Positions 44,794 through 55,918 of a stretch of 64,000 nt of DNA are shown piece by piece. The translations under genes were made by a program, and so were the position numbers. The DNA comes from Lycorma delicatula. Taxonomy: Eukaryota > Arthropoda > Insecta > Hemiptera > Fulgoridae. The notes under the pieces were generated by a model. The model had not been told where the DNA came from. It searched no databases and saw only the letters and a program-made list of their open reading frames with translations. Each line of letters begins with the position of its first letter. The first letter of the stretch is position 1. The DNA lies in assembly GCF_047948215.1 (NCBI RefSeq), contig NC_134456.1, positions 11,991,730 to 12,055,729 of the forward strand, in the 5' to 3' direction.

Positions 44794-47234
44794 TTCACAT
44801 CCATTTTACGCATAGAATAATGTTAGATTGAATACCAGTTGTTAAAAAAAAACACACCTGCCTGTTGATGCCAATGTTTATAAACAAATGAAAATATAAT
44901 AAAGTGGTACAAATCGATCAGCAACAGACGTGTTTGTTTAGGTGAGTTATTACTCTACTTTGTTCCTTCTTTTTTTCTCTTAAATGATTAATCATTTTAA
45001 ACAAAATTAATTTTCATACAATAAACACAACGGCATTATGTTCCGCTAAATTTTGATCGGCTACAATATATTACAGAAATAAAAAATTGGTAGAATAAGT
45101 CATGACCAACTAGATTTTTTTTTATAAATGACGTAATGAATATTTGTTCAATATATTTCAACTTGTTATATTTAAATTAAACAAAAAAAAAATTGTTAAA
45201 TTTGCGTCAAAGTTTCATGTCATCATCATAAAGCATGATAATTAAATCTATGTTGAATACATTAAATATTACACACCCTCTTAGCAACTATTAACTTGAA
45301 TAAAAAACATAAAATAATAGTACTCAGTCATTTTAAATTGACGCCAGTGAAATTTAAATATTTACTTTAAAATATTTTTAAAAAATCATTTGATGTCTTA
45401 TTTTATTCTTGACGACAATATTTAATGTCCCATCCGTTTAGTTCTTTCTCACCCTAGTTATCTTAAAATCATTACCGTCGCTGTTATGAAGACTTTCCTT
45501 TTAAATCACTGTCATCTTGATATGTTTAAGATCCTTTACATTTTACTGCTTATTTAAGTCCGCCATATAGAAGCTTTCACATTATTTAAAACTATGGAAA
45601 GAACAAGGATGCTATGATTGATAACCTACAAATAATGAAAAGTTTTATAGAGCTACAAAATTTATAAATAAAAATCAAAAAATTACCAAAAAAAATTAAG
45701 GAACGTTATTAACTTTTAATTAAAAGAAATAAAAATTTCAAACTTTTTCTGGTTATACCAGAAAGTTTTTTCAATTCAATAATTTTGTGTCTCTATTTGT
45801 ATCTTTATGATAAAATAATTCCTTTTTATTGAAAAACTATAACCAATTTTTTTTAGATCAATGGGATTTTTGTAGGCATCAGATCACGGTAGAATATTAT
45901 TCTTCGTAACGGTACTGGAAAAATCATTTCTATGCTACTTCTAAAAAGATGTAGGTTAATACATAGTTGAAAACGAAAACAAAACTGAATGGTACGTTAT
46001 CTAACCGGTGTAAAAAAAGAAAGAGTTTTCTCTGTTCACCAGCAAGAGTATTGCAAAAAGCATAACGGACAGTATTTCACAGAAATAAATATTAGAGGGA
46101 AAGGTGTACATTACTCTTTCTGTACCATTAGAAGTGTATCATTAATATATCTTTCTTTGTTTCAGTGAGTAAAATTTTCGTTCAGGAAATACTTTTAACA
46201 TTTTTAATTTTATAAAAATACATTAAGAGTATTGTTATGTATTAAGTAATATTAAAAATAACATTTGTGTTTATTTTATAACAAATAAATCTATGTTAAT
46301 TTATAGGGCCAAGAATCATTACTGACATTTATATCGAAACGATGCTAATATACATTAAATGGATTTTCTTTCTCAATAATTAAATCTTCTAACAATCTCT
46401 TTATCTTGAGAAATAATCCAATACACTGCTTTCAATTCCATTATTAAATTATGTTGCATAATGGCTAAATACGATTGCTAACCTCCGTAAAAAGATATAA
46501 ATTTTACGACTGATCTAAAATAACACACACGACATGAGTTTCAGCCTTGTATTACGATGTATGATATTAAATCATTGCAATATAATTTATACAACCTACA
46601 TTAAATATATACAAAACCATATAGTATAAATAATGATTTTTTTTTCAAAATTGGATTGACGTGTTTTCATAGCTACTGAAATAAATTTTCCGTTCATAAA
46701 ATAAATATTGCATTAATACGGCAGATTAATGGCTTAAATTTAGAACTAATATTTCGAAATGTAACAGCTTTTTATTAATTATAATGCTTGAAGCTTTATA
46801 AAATTATTTAATAAAAAACATAATTTTATTTATAGTTTATATTCATTTAAAATAATCAAAATAAATACTTTTGGATGCACTGAGTGTTTATGATGGTCCC
46901 CCAATTCAAAATAGAGAAAAAGGTTTACGTCAACATATGTCCGCAAATGCTTAGTGTACAGGCTATCCACCATTTTGTATTTTTAATAAACATTTATTTC
47001 TCAGGAGCGGTTAATCTTATCGAACTGAGATTTCGTATACTTATAGGAAACCTAGAAGTTTACTTTTATAAAAATAATGAACCTGATCTCTCGATCTATT
47101 TCAAAACGGCGGTGATGTAAACTTTTTAATTGTTAATATCTTTACAACTGTTCGTTTGTTTAAATTTTATGTTGTAACAAAAAATATTAAGCGTTTTATT
47201 GCAAAGAAAACTTCCATTCGAGTGAAGAATCCCG

Positions 47235-47400
47235 TCCGGCGCGGTCATGCATTCTCTGAGTGTAATGTGACTTGTTTTGTATATTATTTTAAGTGTGTCT
47301 AATGTGACAAAATTAAATTCAACTGTCCTAGAAGAACATGGTTTCATCATTTCATGCGAGTACCAATACAGTCCATGCTGGTTCTAAAGACTTGACAACG
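47235..47400 (+). repeat. Dispersed repeat shared with 58720-59010, copy 1
   Basis: Common blocks in the same order: CCCGT(C/T)…GCGGTCATG, (T)CTAATGTGAC, TTTCATCAT and ATACAGTCCAT(G/A)CT. Moderate identity. Confidence 0.6.
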
Positions 47401-48441
47401 AGTAATATTCACTTTCAACATGACACACTCTTCAATATTTTACACGCGTTCAAAAAGAAAGCTAACACACACTAAATAGAATAATTTACGAAGTTCCTTT
47501 TTTTTTAATGTGAAAACAATAATATTCCACAAGACATGGTTGGCTCTAAACCTTTTATAAAGGATATTTGTTGCAACTGAATAAATCGCTATAAATTCGA
47601 AAATTTTAAAAACACTTATTTTTTTAAAACATGATATGTAGATAACGCAATTTATTTCACTAACGCATGTTAAAATGAAAAATAAAAAACAAGCGTATAA
47701 TTTATAGAGCGCTTAGACTTGCAAACAATTTCTTTTTATAACAGTCACAGATTTATTTCTGTAAACCAGTACACGCACTGTGCTTTCTGTTGTAGCGACG
47801 CAGTGGTAACCCGGAACAGTCTTACGCATCTGCTACGTGATGGAAAAAGGTGTTAACTATTAATTGAGTTTCAAGGTTACACATATAACCCTTTTATACG
47901 TTCAAAATAAAAAATTATATTCGTTCATGAAATCCCGCGGTTCTTTTTTGGATATAATATTATTTATTGTAGTTGCTGTATTATACCACAATCTTCATAG
48001 GGTGGCTATTTAATATAAAGGGAATAGCGAACGCTCTCTATTCAAACGAATATAAAACTTAAGTATTGTAAACGTGTAAGCAATAGCAAAGATTTATTTT
48101 TAAATATTTTTTTTCCATAGTAATCTAAAGTAAAATAAATTTTTCTTCGATGCCTTCGGCTTTCCCATTTGTATCAACCCATTATTTTGATTTTTGTCTG
48201 TTGCACTAAGCTTAAACGATATAACTTGTGACATAACCTGATATTTAAAAAATGAGATTATTATTACTAGCAGTATCCATTTGGAAATTTTAGCAGCGTT
48301 AGTTATTACTTAATTTGAAAAATTTACTAATGGCTGTTGGAAACAATTTTTTTGTTGACATTTACTAACACAAGATTGCACTTTTAGAAAGTAAAGTAAA
48401 CAAAAAGTATTCAATTTTGGGTAGATTTCGTAAGAAAGGTG

Positions 48442-48502
48442 CCTATTGCAATAGGTACCAATTGCAATAGTACTGGGGGATGCGTTTCGCATCCCCCAGT
48501 AC
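48442..48502. repeat. Palindrome plus perfect 15-bp GC hairpin
   Basis: CCTATTGCAATAGG (48442-48455) is a perfect 14-bp palindrome. It is followed at 48470-48502 by a perfect 15-bp stem (GTACTGGGGGATGCG and its complement) with a TTT loop. Directly left of repeat R copy 4. Confidence 0.92.
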
Positions 48503-48539
48503 ACAAAAACATCGTCAGTTTCAAAGATTTATATGTACA

Positions 48540-49190
48540 TTTATATATATATATATTTCACTTTCTTGTGGATACGATAACTGCCGTAATTTTGCACCAA
48601 TCACTTTCAGATTGATACATAAAATATAATGACCCAAAATGTCGTTCCAGCTCGTTAATGGGCAAAATCGGACCATGGGGGTGGAAATGAAGCGGCTTTT
48701 TCGATAAAACAAAATATCACTATAACTTTCTTATTAGTTAAAATATCGAATTCGTTTAAAGTTCCTGTTATTCTTTGGATAAGGGCCTAAAACTTATATG
48801 AATAAAGTTTTGAAATCACCAACCATTGGTCCAGGGGGTAGGAAAAATGGGGTTTGGAAGACAAAAAAAAAATCATACCTCTCTTAATAGACACAAAGTC
48901 GAATCGGTTTAAAGTGGTTGTTAATCCTCTAAACATTACCTAAAACTTTTACCTGTACAAATTTTTGATATGACCAACCCTTACGGCAAAGGATGATCAA
49001 AACATTGCTGGAATTGTAGGAAGATGGGGCTTGTCGTATGTCAAACGTAAATTTGTTTTTACATGCAACCATTGTCGTATTGAATAAATTTGAAGTTTCT
49101 CTTAAATTTTAAGTGGAAATCTTTTTTATCCCCTACTGAGCACCGATGAAATTTACCTCCGCCTTCCGGCGTGCCGAAAGGGATTTTTTT
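48540..49190 (-). repeat. Dispersed repeat R, copy 4
   Basis: Minus-strand copy from the (TA)n tract (48540-48556) to the CTTCCGGCGTGCCGAAAGGG start block. Lacks the part beyond the microsatellite that copies 1 and 2 have. Confidence 0.87.
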
Positions 49191-50644
49191 CTAGTATAAA
49201 AACTGAGTATGCATCTCAGTTTTATCAACCATAAAACTCAAGAAAATTAAGTTTTAAATGAAGTCCTTATCCCATCTTATGGATACAGTACTTTTTTGTG
49301 ATGTACTTTGACAGAGATGATGCAATTTTGACAGAGATTTTAATGAGAAAAAAATTAAATAAAATTTTAAATCATTTTGTAACATGTATGTTTTTTAGTA
49401 GAGTTCTCTTTTGGATAATAAATAGGATTGTAGATGATCATCGAGTATATTTCCTCTTGAATCGTGTAAATAAGAAAATTTAAAGATTTTACAGTCTTAT
49501 TTATCGCTAAATTTCCCATTTTCCGAATATTTAAATTGTTGAAATCTGGAATAAGTAATCTTAGATAGATCTTTAAGAAAAGTAAGAAATAATAAATCGA
49601 TTACCCGTTTTTAGAAAGGTTATTAAGTATAAAAGTTTAGTATTTATCGATATATAGTTCTAAGAATTCTAAGAACGCTCAGTATTTATCTGGTATAATT
49701 CTAAGCGAAGAACGTATGCGTCAGTTAACATAAAAATAATCTTCCATGTATTATGCTATTACAATGCAGAGATTACTTATTAAATAACTGTCTATCTTTG
49801 ATGTATTTAACAATAACAATTTTCTAGACTGATTTATCGTCTGTAATTTAGTAAAATAACTGTACAGAAGAACTTTAACCCAAGCTATAACTGCAGAAAA
49901 TAAATATTATTGTTGTTCATGTTCCGGATTATTATGTAACTATTTTCCTTTATTTTAACGAGTAAGTTAATTATAAATGATTTATTTTAAGATCGAATTT
50001 TATTTTTATTAGTGTTTATTATTTTTGTTTTCTAAAATTGATTTTTATGTTTAAAGTTCAGAAATGATTAACAACATTTCTATTTTTTATTACCGTACCA
50101 TTTATAAATTATATTTATTTAAAAATTATTTCAACATATTTTTAAAATGAAAACTTAAAAACAAAATATTGGTTAAGATGATAAGTACTTTCGGTTTATA
50201 ATATTGCAAAATCTTTTTTTTTCAGTACTTACGTTCATCTAAAATAATAATATAATTATTTATTAATTACCAATACTCATTCGTTAACAATACATTCACA
50301 GGCATACTAAAACATTTATTATGAAGTAAAGTCACCATTATTAAATCCTCCTGGTAGTATTTTCAGTGACTTTATGGACTATAATTCGCATGCAATTAAT
50401 GTTTTCAGCTTCCCTTTCATTATGAAAAATGTAAATCAACTAATCTTTTATTGCAAAAAAATAATATTTCATCTAACAGATTCTTTTGAAATTTTACATT
50501 AGTTCTGGCTAATTTTAATAAATTATAAATTAATCTGTATGAAACTTCAACAGAGTACTTTTTTTACTACTGGACATCGAATACTGACTATTTATGTATT
50601 TTTTCGGTAAAGAAATGTGTATATTATTTTCTTTCTTCGCGCTC
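49191..50644. other. AT-rich spacer, nothing recognised
   Basis: No supportable gene or repeat. Confidence 0.55.
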
Positions 50645-50839
50645 CCTTTCTTTCTTTTTCTGTTTAGTCTCCGGAACCATCGTAAGGTATTATTTCAGCG
50701 GATGAATGAGGATGATATATATGAATGTAAATGAATTGTAGTCTTGTACAATCTCAGGTCGACTATTCCTGAAATGTGTGGTTAATTGAAACCCAACCGA
50801 TAAAGAACACCGGTATCCACGATATAGTATACAAATCCT
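50645..50839 (-). repeat. SINE-B copy, 5' truncated
   Basis: Minus-strand tail complement CTTTTTCTGTTTAGTCTCCGG, body GTTAATTGAAACCCAACC and GAACACCGGTATCCACGATA, ending before the B box. Confidence 0.85.
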
Positions 50840-50934
50840 TCGCACTATCTAGTCCTATCTTACTGTTTGAAGCGTGTAGATCATCTGAGGTATAACATGA
50901 ACTCGTTAAGAGTTGCCTTATTACGACTGCCCAA

Positions 50935-51095
50935 AAAGGAGTGTAATGTATTTAGTGTGAATATATTTTAGTGTACATTTATGTGTATTCCACTGTAACA
51001 GCTAAACTGTTGAACCGATTTAGATTATGACTCCGCGTTGGAATCCTTACGTTATCGAGAACTTCATAGAGTATATAAATATATATATATATTTT
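50935..51095. repeat. Interspersed repeat with TA tract, copy 1
   Basis: Shares GACTCCGC(G/T)TTGGAAT followed by CTTACGTTATCGAGA with 51790-51880 (CTCTACGTTACCGAGAG). Ends in a TA run at about 51078-51091. Class unknown. Confidence 0.6.
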
Positions 51096-51227
51096 TCACT
51101 TTTTTATAGTTCTATAAGAGCAAGAAGAAAGAATATACTTCCTTGACCTAATATTCTGCCCGTCATAAAATCATATGATTTTTTAAACACACATATAAAA
51201 TAAATTTTTAAAAATTGAACTAAAAAA

Positions 51228-51720
51228 ATGACAATAAATCGAACTAAAAAGATGAAAACAAGGTATGGGAATAAATGATTAAACATAGTTATGCGGCTTT
51301 CCCTCCGGGAGTGTCCCAGTTTGAGGCGAAGACAAAGAACCGAGTCCCGGTTGCCGGGTAATGGAGGCTGAGAATGCATAACCGGGCCTGACGTTTCCCT
51401 CATCTGGCGACTAGAGGTAAAGGCACGTTCTGGAACCGTGTTCATGCTTAATTGGGGGTCTGGTTCCGGGAGGCAGGGGAAAAAACATCGTTATGCAGTA
51501 TTTAATTAAATGGGACAGCGGGTGTTAAATATATTTTTCATGTTATAGAAATAGCAGGCGTAAAAGATTGTTTAATGATTAAGTTCTCACCTGGTCTTAC
51601 AGCTATAAGAAAATTTTGTCCTTCGATTAAAATCTTTAAATGTATACGGGAGCTCTGAATAATAATCCTATATTAAAGAGCGCACCGACTACATTTAAAC
51701 ATTTTCATAGGACTAATTTT
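51228..51720 (+). repeat. Dispersed repeat D, copy 1 (interrupted)
   Basis: Matches 62938-63238 in order: GAACTAAAA, AACAAGGTATGG, TTAAACATAGT(T/A)ATG, GCAGTATTTAATTAAAT, ATAAGAAAATTTTGTCCTT and ATATTAAAGAGC. Interrupted at 51297 by a GC-rich insert. Confidence 0.78.
51297..51477 (+). mobile_element. GC-rich LINE 3' UTR fragment inserted in repeat D
   Basis: About 180 bp of strongly GC-rich sequence ending in AAAAAA, flanked by AACATAGTTATGC and AACATCGTTATGC (12/13 identical). It contains ACCGAGTCCCGGTTG and ACTAGAGGTAAAGGCA, which match ACCGAGTCCCGGTTG and ATTAGAGGCAAAGGCA in the 3' UTR of the R1-like LINE at 60945-62255 (minus strand). It is therefore a heavily 5'-truncated relative of that LINE on the + strand. 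A 113-codon minus frame across it is incidental. Confidence 0.75.
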
Positions 51721-52883
51721 ATTATAATATTATTTATATTATATAAGTATAATATATATAATATAATTTGCATCTAAGTATGTGTGTATGTATGTATGTA
51801 TATTTGTCCACCGTAACACCTCAGTGGGCTGAATTTAGATGTTTGACTCCGCTTTGGAATCTCTACGTTACCGAGAGTGTACAAATACTAATGTAAATAA
51901 ATACTAGTATAATTATATAAATACTAGCGTATATACAAATACAAAATTGTCACCCGCGCGTTCTTTAATTATCCTATGTTAGTAATTATCCTTTTATAAA
52001 GAGCAGTGTTTATTTTTTTCGCAGACAGTTTTTTTAATTTTCAATATTTATTTAAGAATAATGATATTCAACACGGAACCTGCCCTTGTATTGAATAAAT
52101 GATGGCAGCACTTGTAGAGGTGAACTTCAACTACACTTTAGTAGACTTGATATGCTGATATCCAACAATATATTCCGTTCAAAAAAAAGCGATGGGAAAC
52201 TACTTCACTTCTCAGTTCTTTAAATAAATCTGTTATAAAAAAAATAGTGGTAATAATTGGTTGACATTTTTATTTTTCAATAGTGTCTTCTATTTTACAT
52301 CATACCTACAATCATTTGATTAAGATCCTGAAATAAATTCATTGTATTATTTTACGATCCAATATATTTGATCCAATACATCTGGAAGAATTACAGTTCC
52401 AATTTTACCAGAAACCACTTAATTTAATCATGGCTATACATGTGCTGCCAAATTGAAATAAACTTCTGGGTCAGGTAGGTAGGAAAGGAATTACCATTAA
52501 ATTACACCTTACCTTTAAATTACCATTAAAGTCAAATTACCTTTAATAAAAGTAAACGAAAATAAAAATAAAAATAAGAAAATACAAGAAATTATAAATA
52601 AAAATTAAATATGATAAAAAATTATTTGTACATTTCAATCAAGATAATAAAAATAATAACGTTTCTCAAATAATACCCCTGTTTTACCCACCAATTAAAT
52701 TACGGATAATTAGCTTGTGAGTTTTGATTAAGAAACCGAATCTTTACTTAGGATGGAATTAAATAGGTTATGATAAACGAGTTTGCTCTTATCGCCTTTT
52801 TTTAGATACTAAACAGTCATCTCCTTTGTGGCTTGAAATTCTTTAAGTGAAAAATCCTTGACCATTCTTAGAAATGAGTGATA
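51721..52883. other. AT-rich spacer with repeat scraps
   Basis: Holds the second GACTCCGC-type repeat (51790-51880) and the GTTCTTTAATTATCCTAT segment shared with 22600-22690. No gene. Confidence 0.5.
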
Positions 52884-52911
52884 CAGTGTCCAATATAAAA
52901 CGTAACCAATC
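52884..52911 (+). repeat. Left terminal inverted repeat
   Basis: About 28 bp, imperfectly complementary to 54185-54212. Confidence 0.85.
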
Positions 52912-53067
52912 AATCACTCATCCATGAAATTTCAAAAGTCAAGCTTACTCCCTTACTCGTTAGTGAAATGGACTCTTCCAACATCTGAACATCGGGGCGA
53001 CGCAGTAGAACACTACCGATAGTAACAACAATGCAATCATAACGTTCAGTGCATTGCTAGAGACAAG

Positions 53068-54099
53068 ATGGTGTTTTCGCTAGATGAACGTGTTTTCATT
53101 GTCGAGTCGTACTTTAGTACGAAATCAGTGGTTGCAGTGCAAGATTTGTTTCGCCATAAGTACCCAGATAAACCAGCTCCTAACAAAACATCAGTATTAA
53201 GGTTAGTCGCAAAATTTAGAGAGACCGGTTCTGTTAATAACAAGGAACACAAAAGATCTGCGTCAGTGTTGAATGCAGATACAGTCACTGAAATCAAAGA
53301 CCGATCACTCGCTTCGCCAAATAAATCGATCAGACGTTTGTCTGCTGAAATTAATCTGTCTAAATCGACTGTTCATCGGGCGACCAAACAATTACAATTA
53401 CGACCTTATCGCATTCAAACGGTTCATCGACTTCTTGAGCCCGACAAACAAAAACGGCTACAATATTGTCAACGGTTCCGTCGATTTCTGCGCGAGGGAA
53501 TTAATGTTACGGATTCGTTATTTTTCACAGATGCAGCACGGTTTCATTTGGACGGCTACGTAAACAGCCAAAACATTAGAATTTGGTGCGCTGAAAATCC
53601 CCACGTTTATCACGAAAAACAATTACACCCGCAGAAGTCGGGCGTGTGGTGCGCGATATCGCGGAAGAAAATAATCGGTCATATTTTTTTCGAGTACACC
53701 ATTAATGCAGAACGATATCAGGATAATTTATTTCAGTTCATCGCACTTTTGGAATAGAAAGACCGACACTGCCGGCTACAACATGACGGTGCGACATCGC
53801 ACTACGCAGGTTCAACTTCTGATTTCGTCGAGGAATTCTTTGGTAATCGTGTTATCGGTCGAGGCTTGTGGCCACCAAGATCTCCAGATTTGACTGCGGC
53901 GGATTTTTTTCTACAGGGTTACCTCAAAGAAAAAGCCTACAGCAACAAACCACGAATACTTGAACAATTGAAAGTGAATATTGAACAAGCTGTATTAAAT
54001 ATCCAGCCACAAACTTTGAAAAAAGTTGCAAGAAACGCTGTAAAAGGAATTGAAGCTTGTATTCAAGAAGATGGCGGCCACTTCCAACATTTACTCTAA
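53068..54099 (+). pseudogene. Mariner-type transposase, one in-frame nonsense codon
   Basis: A single continuous frame of 343 codons plus stop, broken only by TAG at 53755-53757 (codon 230). It starts MVFSLDERVFIVESYF, an N-terminal helix-turn-helix (about residues 1-60), followed by KSIRRLSAEINLSKSTVHRA (second HTH). The DDE core has FFTDAARFH (D155), NPHVYHEKQLHPQKSGVWCA, LQHDGATSHYA (D240), and RSPDLTAADFFLQGYLKEK (D274/D279). Spacing D240 to D279 is 38 residues, or 33 to D274. The protein would cut and paste the element at TA sites. Apart from the TAG no frameshift is seen, so inactivation looks recent; read-through cannot be excluded. Confidence 0.9.
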
Positions 54100-54184
54100 A
54101 TGTAAAGTAATGGATGGTAATAATAAAAATTACATTTACATTTACACATGCTTTTTTATTATTTCAATACCTACTAATATAAGG

Positions 54185-54212
54185 TTGGGTTGCATTTTAT
54201 ATGGGACACTTG
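54185..54212 (-). repeat. Right terminal inverted repeat
   Basis: Inverted partner of 52884-52911. Confidence 0.85.
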
Positions 54213-54214
54213 TA

Positions 54215-55527
54215 TTTTAAATTCAATTGAACTGTGCGGTTTAAGCTGTCTGCATCTAATGGATATTAATTCGTTCATAGAGTGATTTATATTTTATTGT
54301 TTTTATGTATAATTTAAATTACAGTTGCTAAAAATTTTTATCCAACATCATGGACATGAAAGTAATCTGTGAAAGAACAACAAAGAACTGTTGTTACTGA
54401 TTGTATTATAACATATGTATTACAACAATTGAATATCAGAAAAGAAAAACAACCTTGTTTATTGAATATTGATTTCATAAACTTAAAAAAAAAACTTTTT
54501 GTAGGCTTTACTACCCGATACTAGTTCCCTCTTCTTTTAATCTAATATAAATAAACAACAAAACATTTTTATTAACTGAAAAAAATGTGAAAAATGTATT
54601 TTACGGAAGAAACCCTTATTTTTTTATTAAATCTTCTAGCGGGATTGTTGATTTAATCGGTTTTTATTTGTACGATAACAATTTTGTGGTTGTCTCTTAT
54701 TTACTCGTCAAATTAACTCCACAGTTCGCTCTCCTTCTATACCATATAGTATGACGTCACCGGTTTAATATTTGTTTAGACGTGCTACAAAGAGAGAAAA
54801 AGCTGCTTTTAATAAAAGAGAGAATAATATTGTAAGTAGTTGTATTAGTGTAGCCATTGGAGAATGTTGCATGAACGTGTCTACTCTGTCACTCTCATTA
54901 GTTCTCTCTCTAAAAACATCCTTCCTAGACTCGCACAATATTCACACACTCTTCATCTTTCTCTTTCACTCAAACTCTCTCTCTTCACCGATTTCAATGG
55001 AATTGCAGAGGGAAAACTGATCAACAAAAAGAATCCAATATCCGTGGGTAACACAACTAACCTTTAAGAAACATTAAGCTTGCTTAATTGGAACCAGAAA
55101 ACATATTTTTACGGAATGTTTTTGTTTTGGTAAAACCGTAAATCCAACAGCATTATTGAAATGAACATTTTTTTTTTCTTATTTTGTTTTAATAAAATAT
55201 AATTCCTTCGTTACTATGTTGTAATATATATATAAAAAAATAATGTATATAAATAAATTATAAAATAATAATTGTATAAAATATAAAATTCAAATTAAAA
55301 CATAATGTACCCAAATTTTAAAAATTATATTTTTCTTGCAAATGAAAATCCGTAGTAGATAATATCAAAAAAGTAGTCCTACTTTTTTCCAGTTTTGAGC
55401 TATTGTAAAAACAACGGTCTGCAACTTTTTAATAAGTTATAGAGAATTTTAATTAAACTACAACCAAATTTTATTCGTTAAGTACTATTTGAACATTTTT
55501 CACCCTAGAGTTTAATATAGTAGTTAT
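54215..55527. other. AT-rich spacer, nothing recognised
   Basis: Frames at 54772-55067 are short, Ser/Leu-rich and overlap each other; no domain. Confidence 0.5.
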
Positions 55528-55539
55528 TTTTAAAAACTT
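55528..55539. repeat. Target-site duplication, I/LOA-like LINE (left)
   Basis: TTTTAAAAACTT, repeated at 58271-58282. Low complexity, so somewhat weaker than other TSDs here. Confidence 0.75.
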
Positions 55540-55555
55540 TTTTTTTCTGGAATTT

Positions 55556-55585
55556 TACGGGCATCGACTGCTAAGGTCATTAGCC
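55556..55585. promoter_or_regulatory. Conserved stem-loop motif in the LINE 3' UTR
   Basis: GGGC at one end and GCCC at the other enclose ATCGACTGCTAAGGTCATTA. It sits close to the poly(A). Probably an RNA structure of the element; function inferred. Confidence 0.5.
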
Positions 55586-55918
55586 CTCGTCACAATCTTT
55601 AAAAGAAATTAGTATCACCATCTGGATCGTCATATGTAAGGGTATAAAGGGCCCTTACATTTTATTTAATAGCACAAACTACTAAAACATTTAAGACATA
55701 AAAGACAAGGACAATCACAAACACTTACGGGGTGTAAAGGGACCCGATATTAAAATTTGAGATAAGGTTCTCAAAAGACCATGAAATTAAAATTAAACTT
55801 ATCAATACCATTTCTTTCTTTCTTTATATATAAACTACCGCTTAGAGTATCTTTTACCACAGCTTTAAACTTTCATTTTATAGACTTTTAAGAAGTCCAC
55901 TGGCGTGTAGAAATGCAA

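Larger units (their letters stand above)
44794..48539. other. Long AT-rich stretch with minor structures
   Basis: No gene supported. 47235-47400 shares blocks with 58720-59010. 46890-47120 carries CCACCATTTTG and AAAACGGCGGTGATG motifs typical of unclassified insect repeats. Hairpins at 45750-45777 and 48442-48502. Short frames at 46884-47120, 47126-47350 and 48310-48504 are domainless. Confidence 0.5.
52884..54212 (+). mobile_element. Tc1/mariner-superfamily element, 1329 bp, both ends present
   Basis: Left end CAGTGTCCAATATAAAACG and right end, inverted, CAAGTGTCCCATATAAAATG are imperfect terminal inverted repeats of about 28 bp. TA dinucleotides flank both (52882-52883 and 54213-54214), the duplication expected for this superfamily. 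One transposase gene lies inside. The element is complete in structure, but the left TIR has lost a base and the gene carries a nonsense codon. Confidence 0.92.

Noticed and set aside
48470..48502. Rho-independent terminator
   Set aside because: Perfect stem but no T run and a eukaryotic context without any gene upstream.
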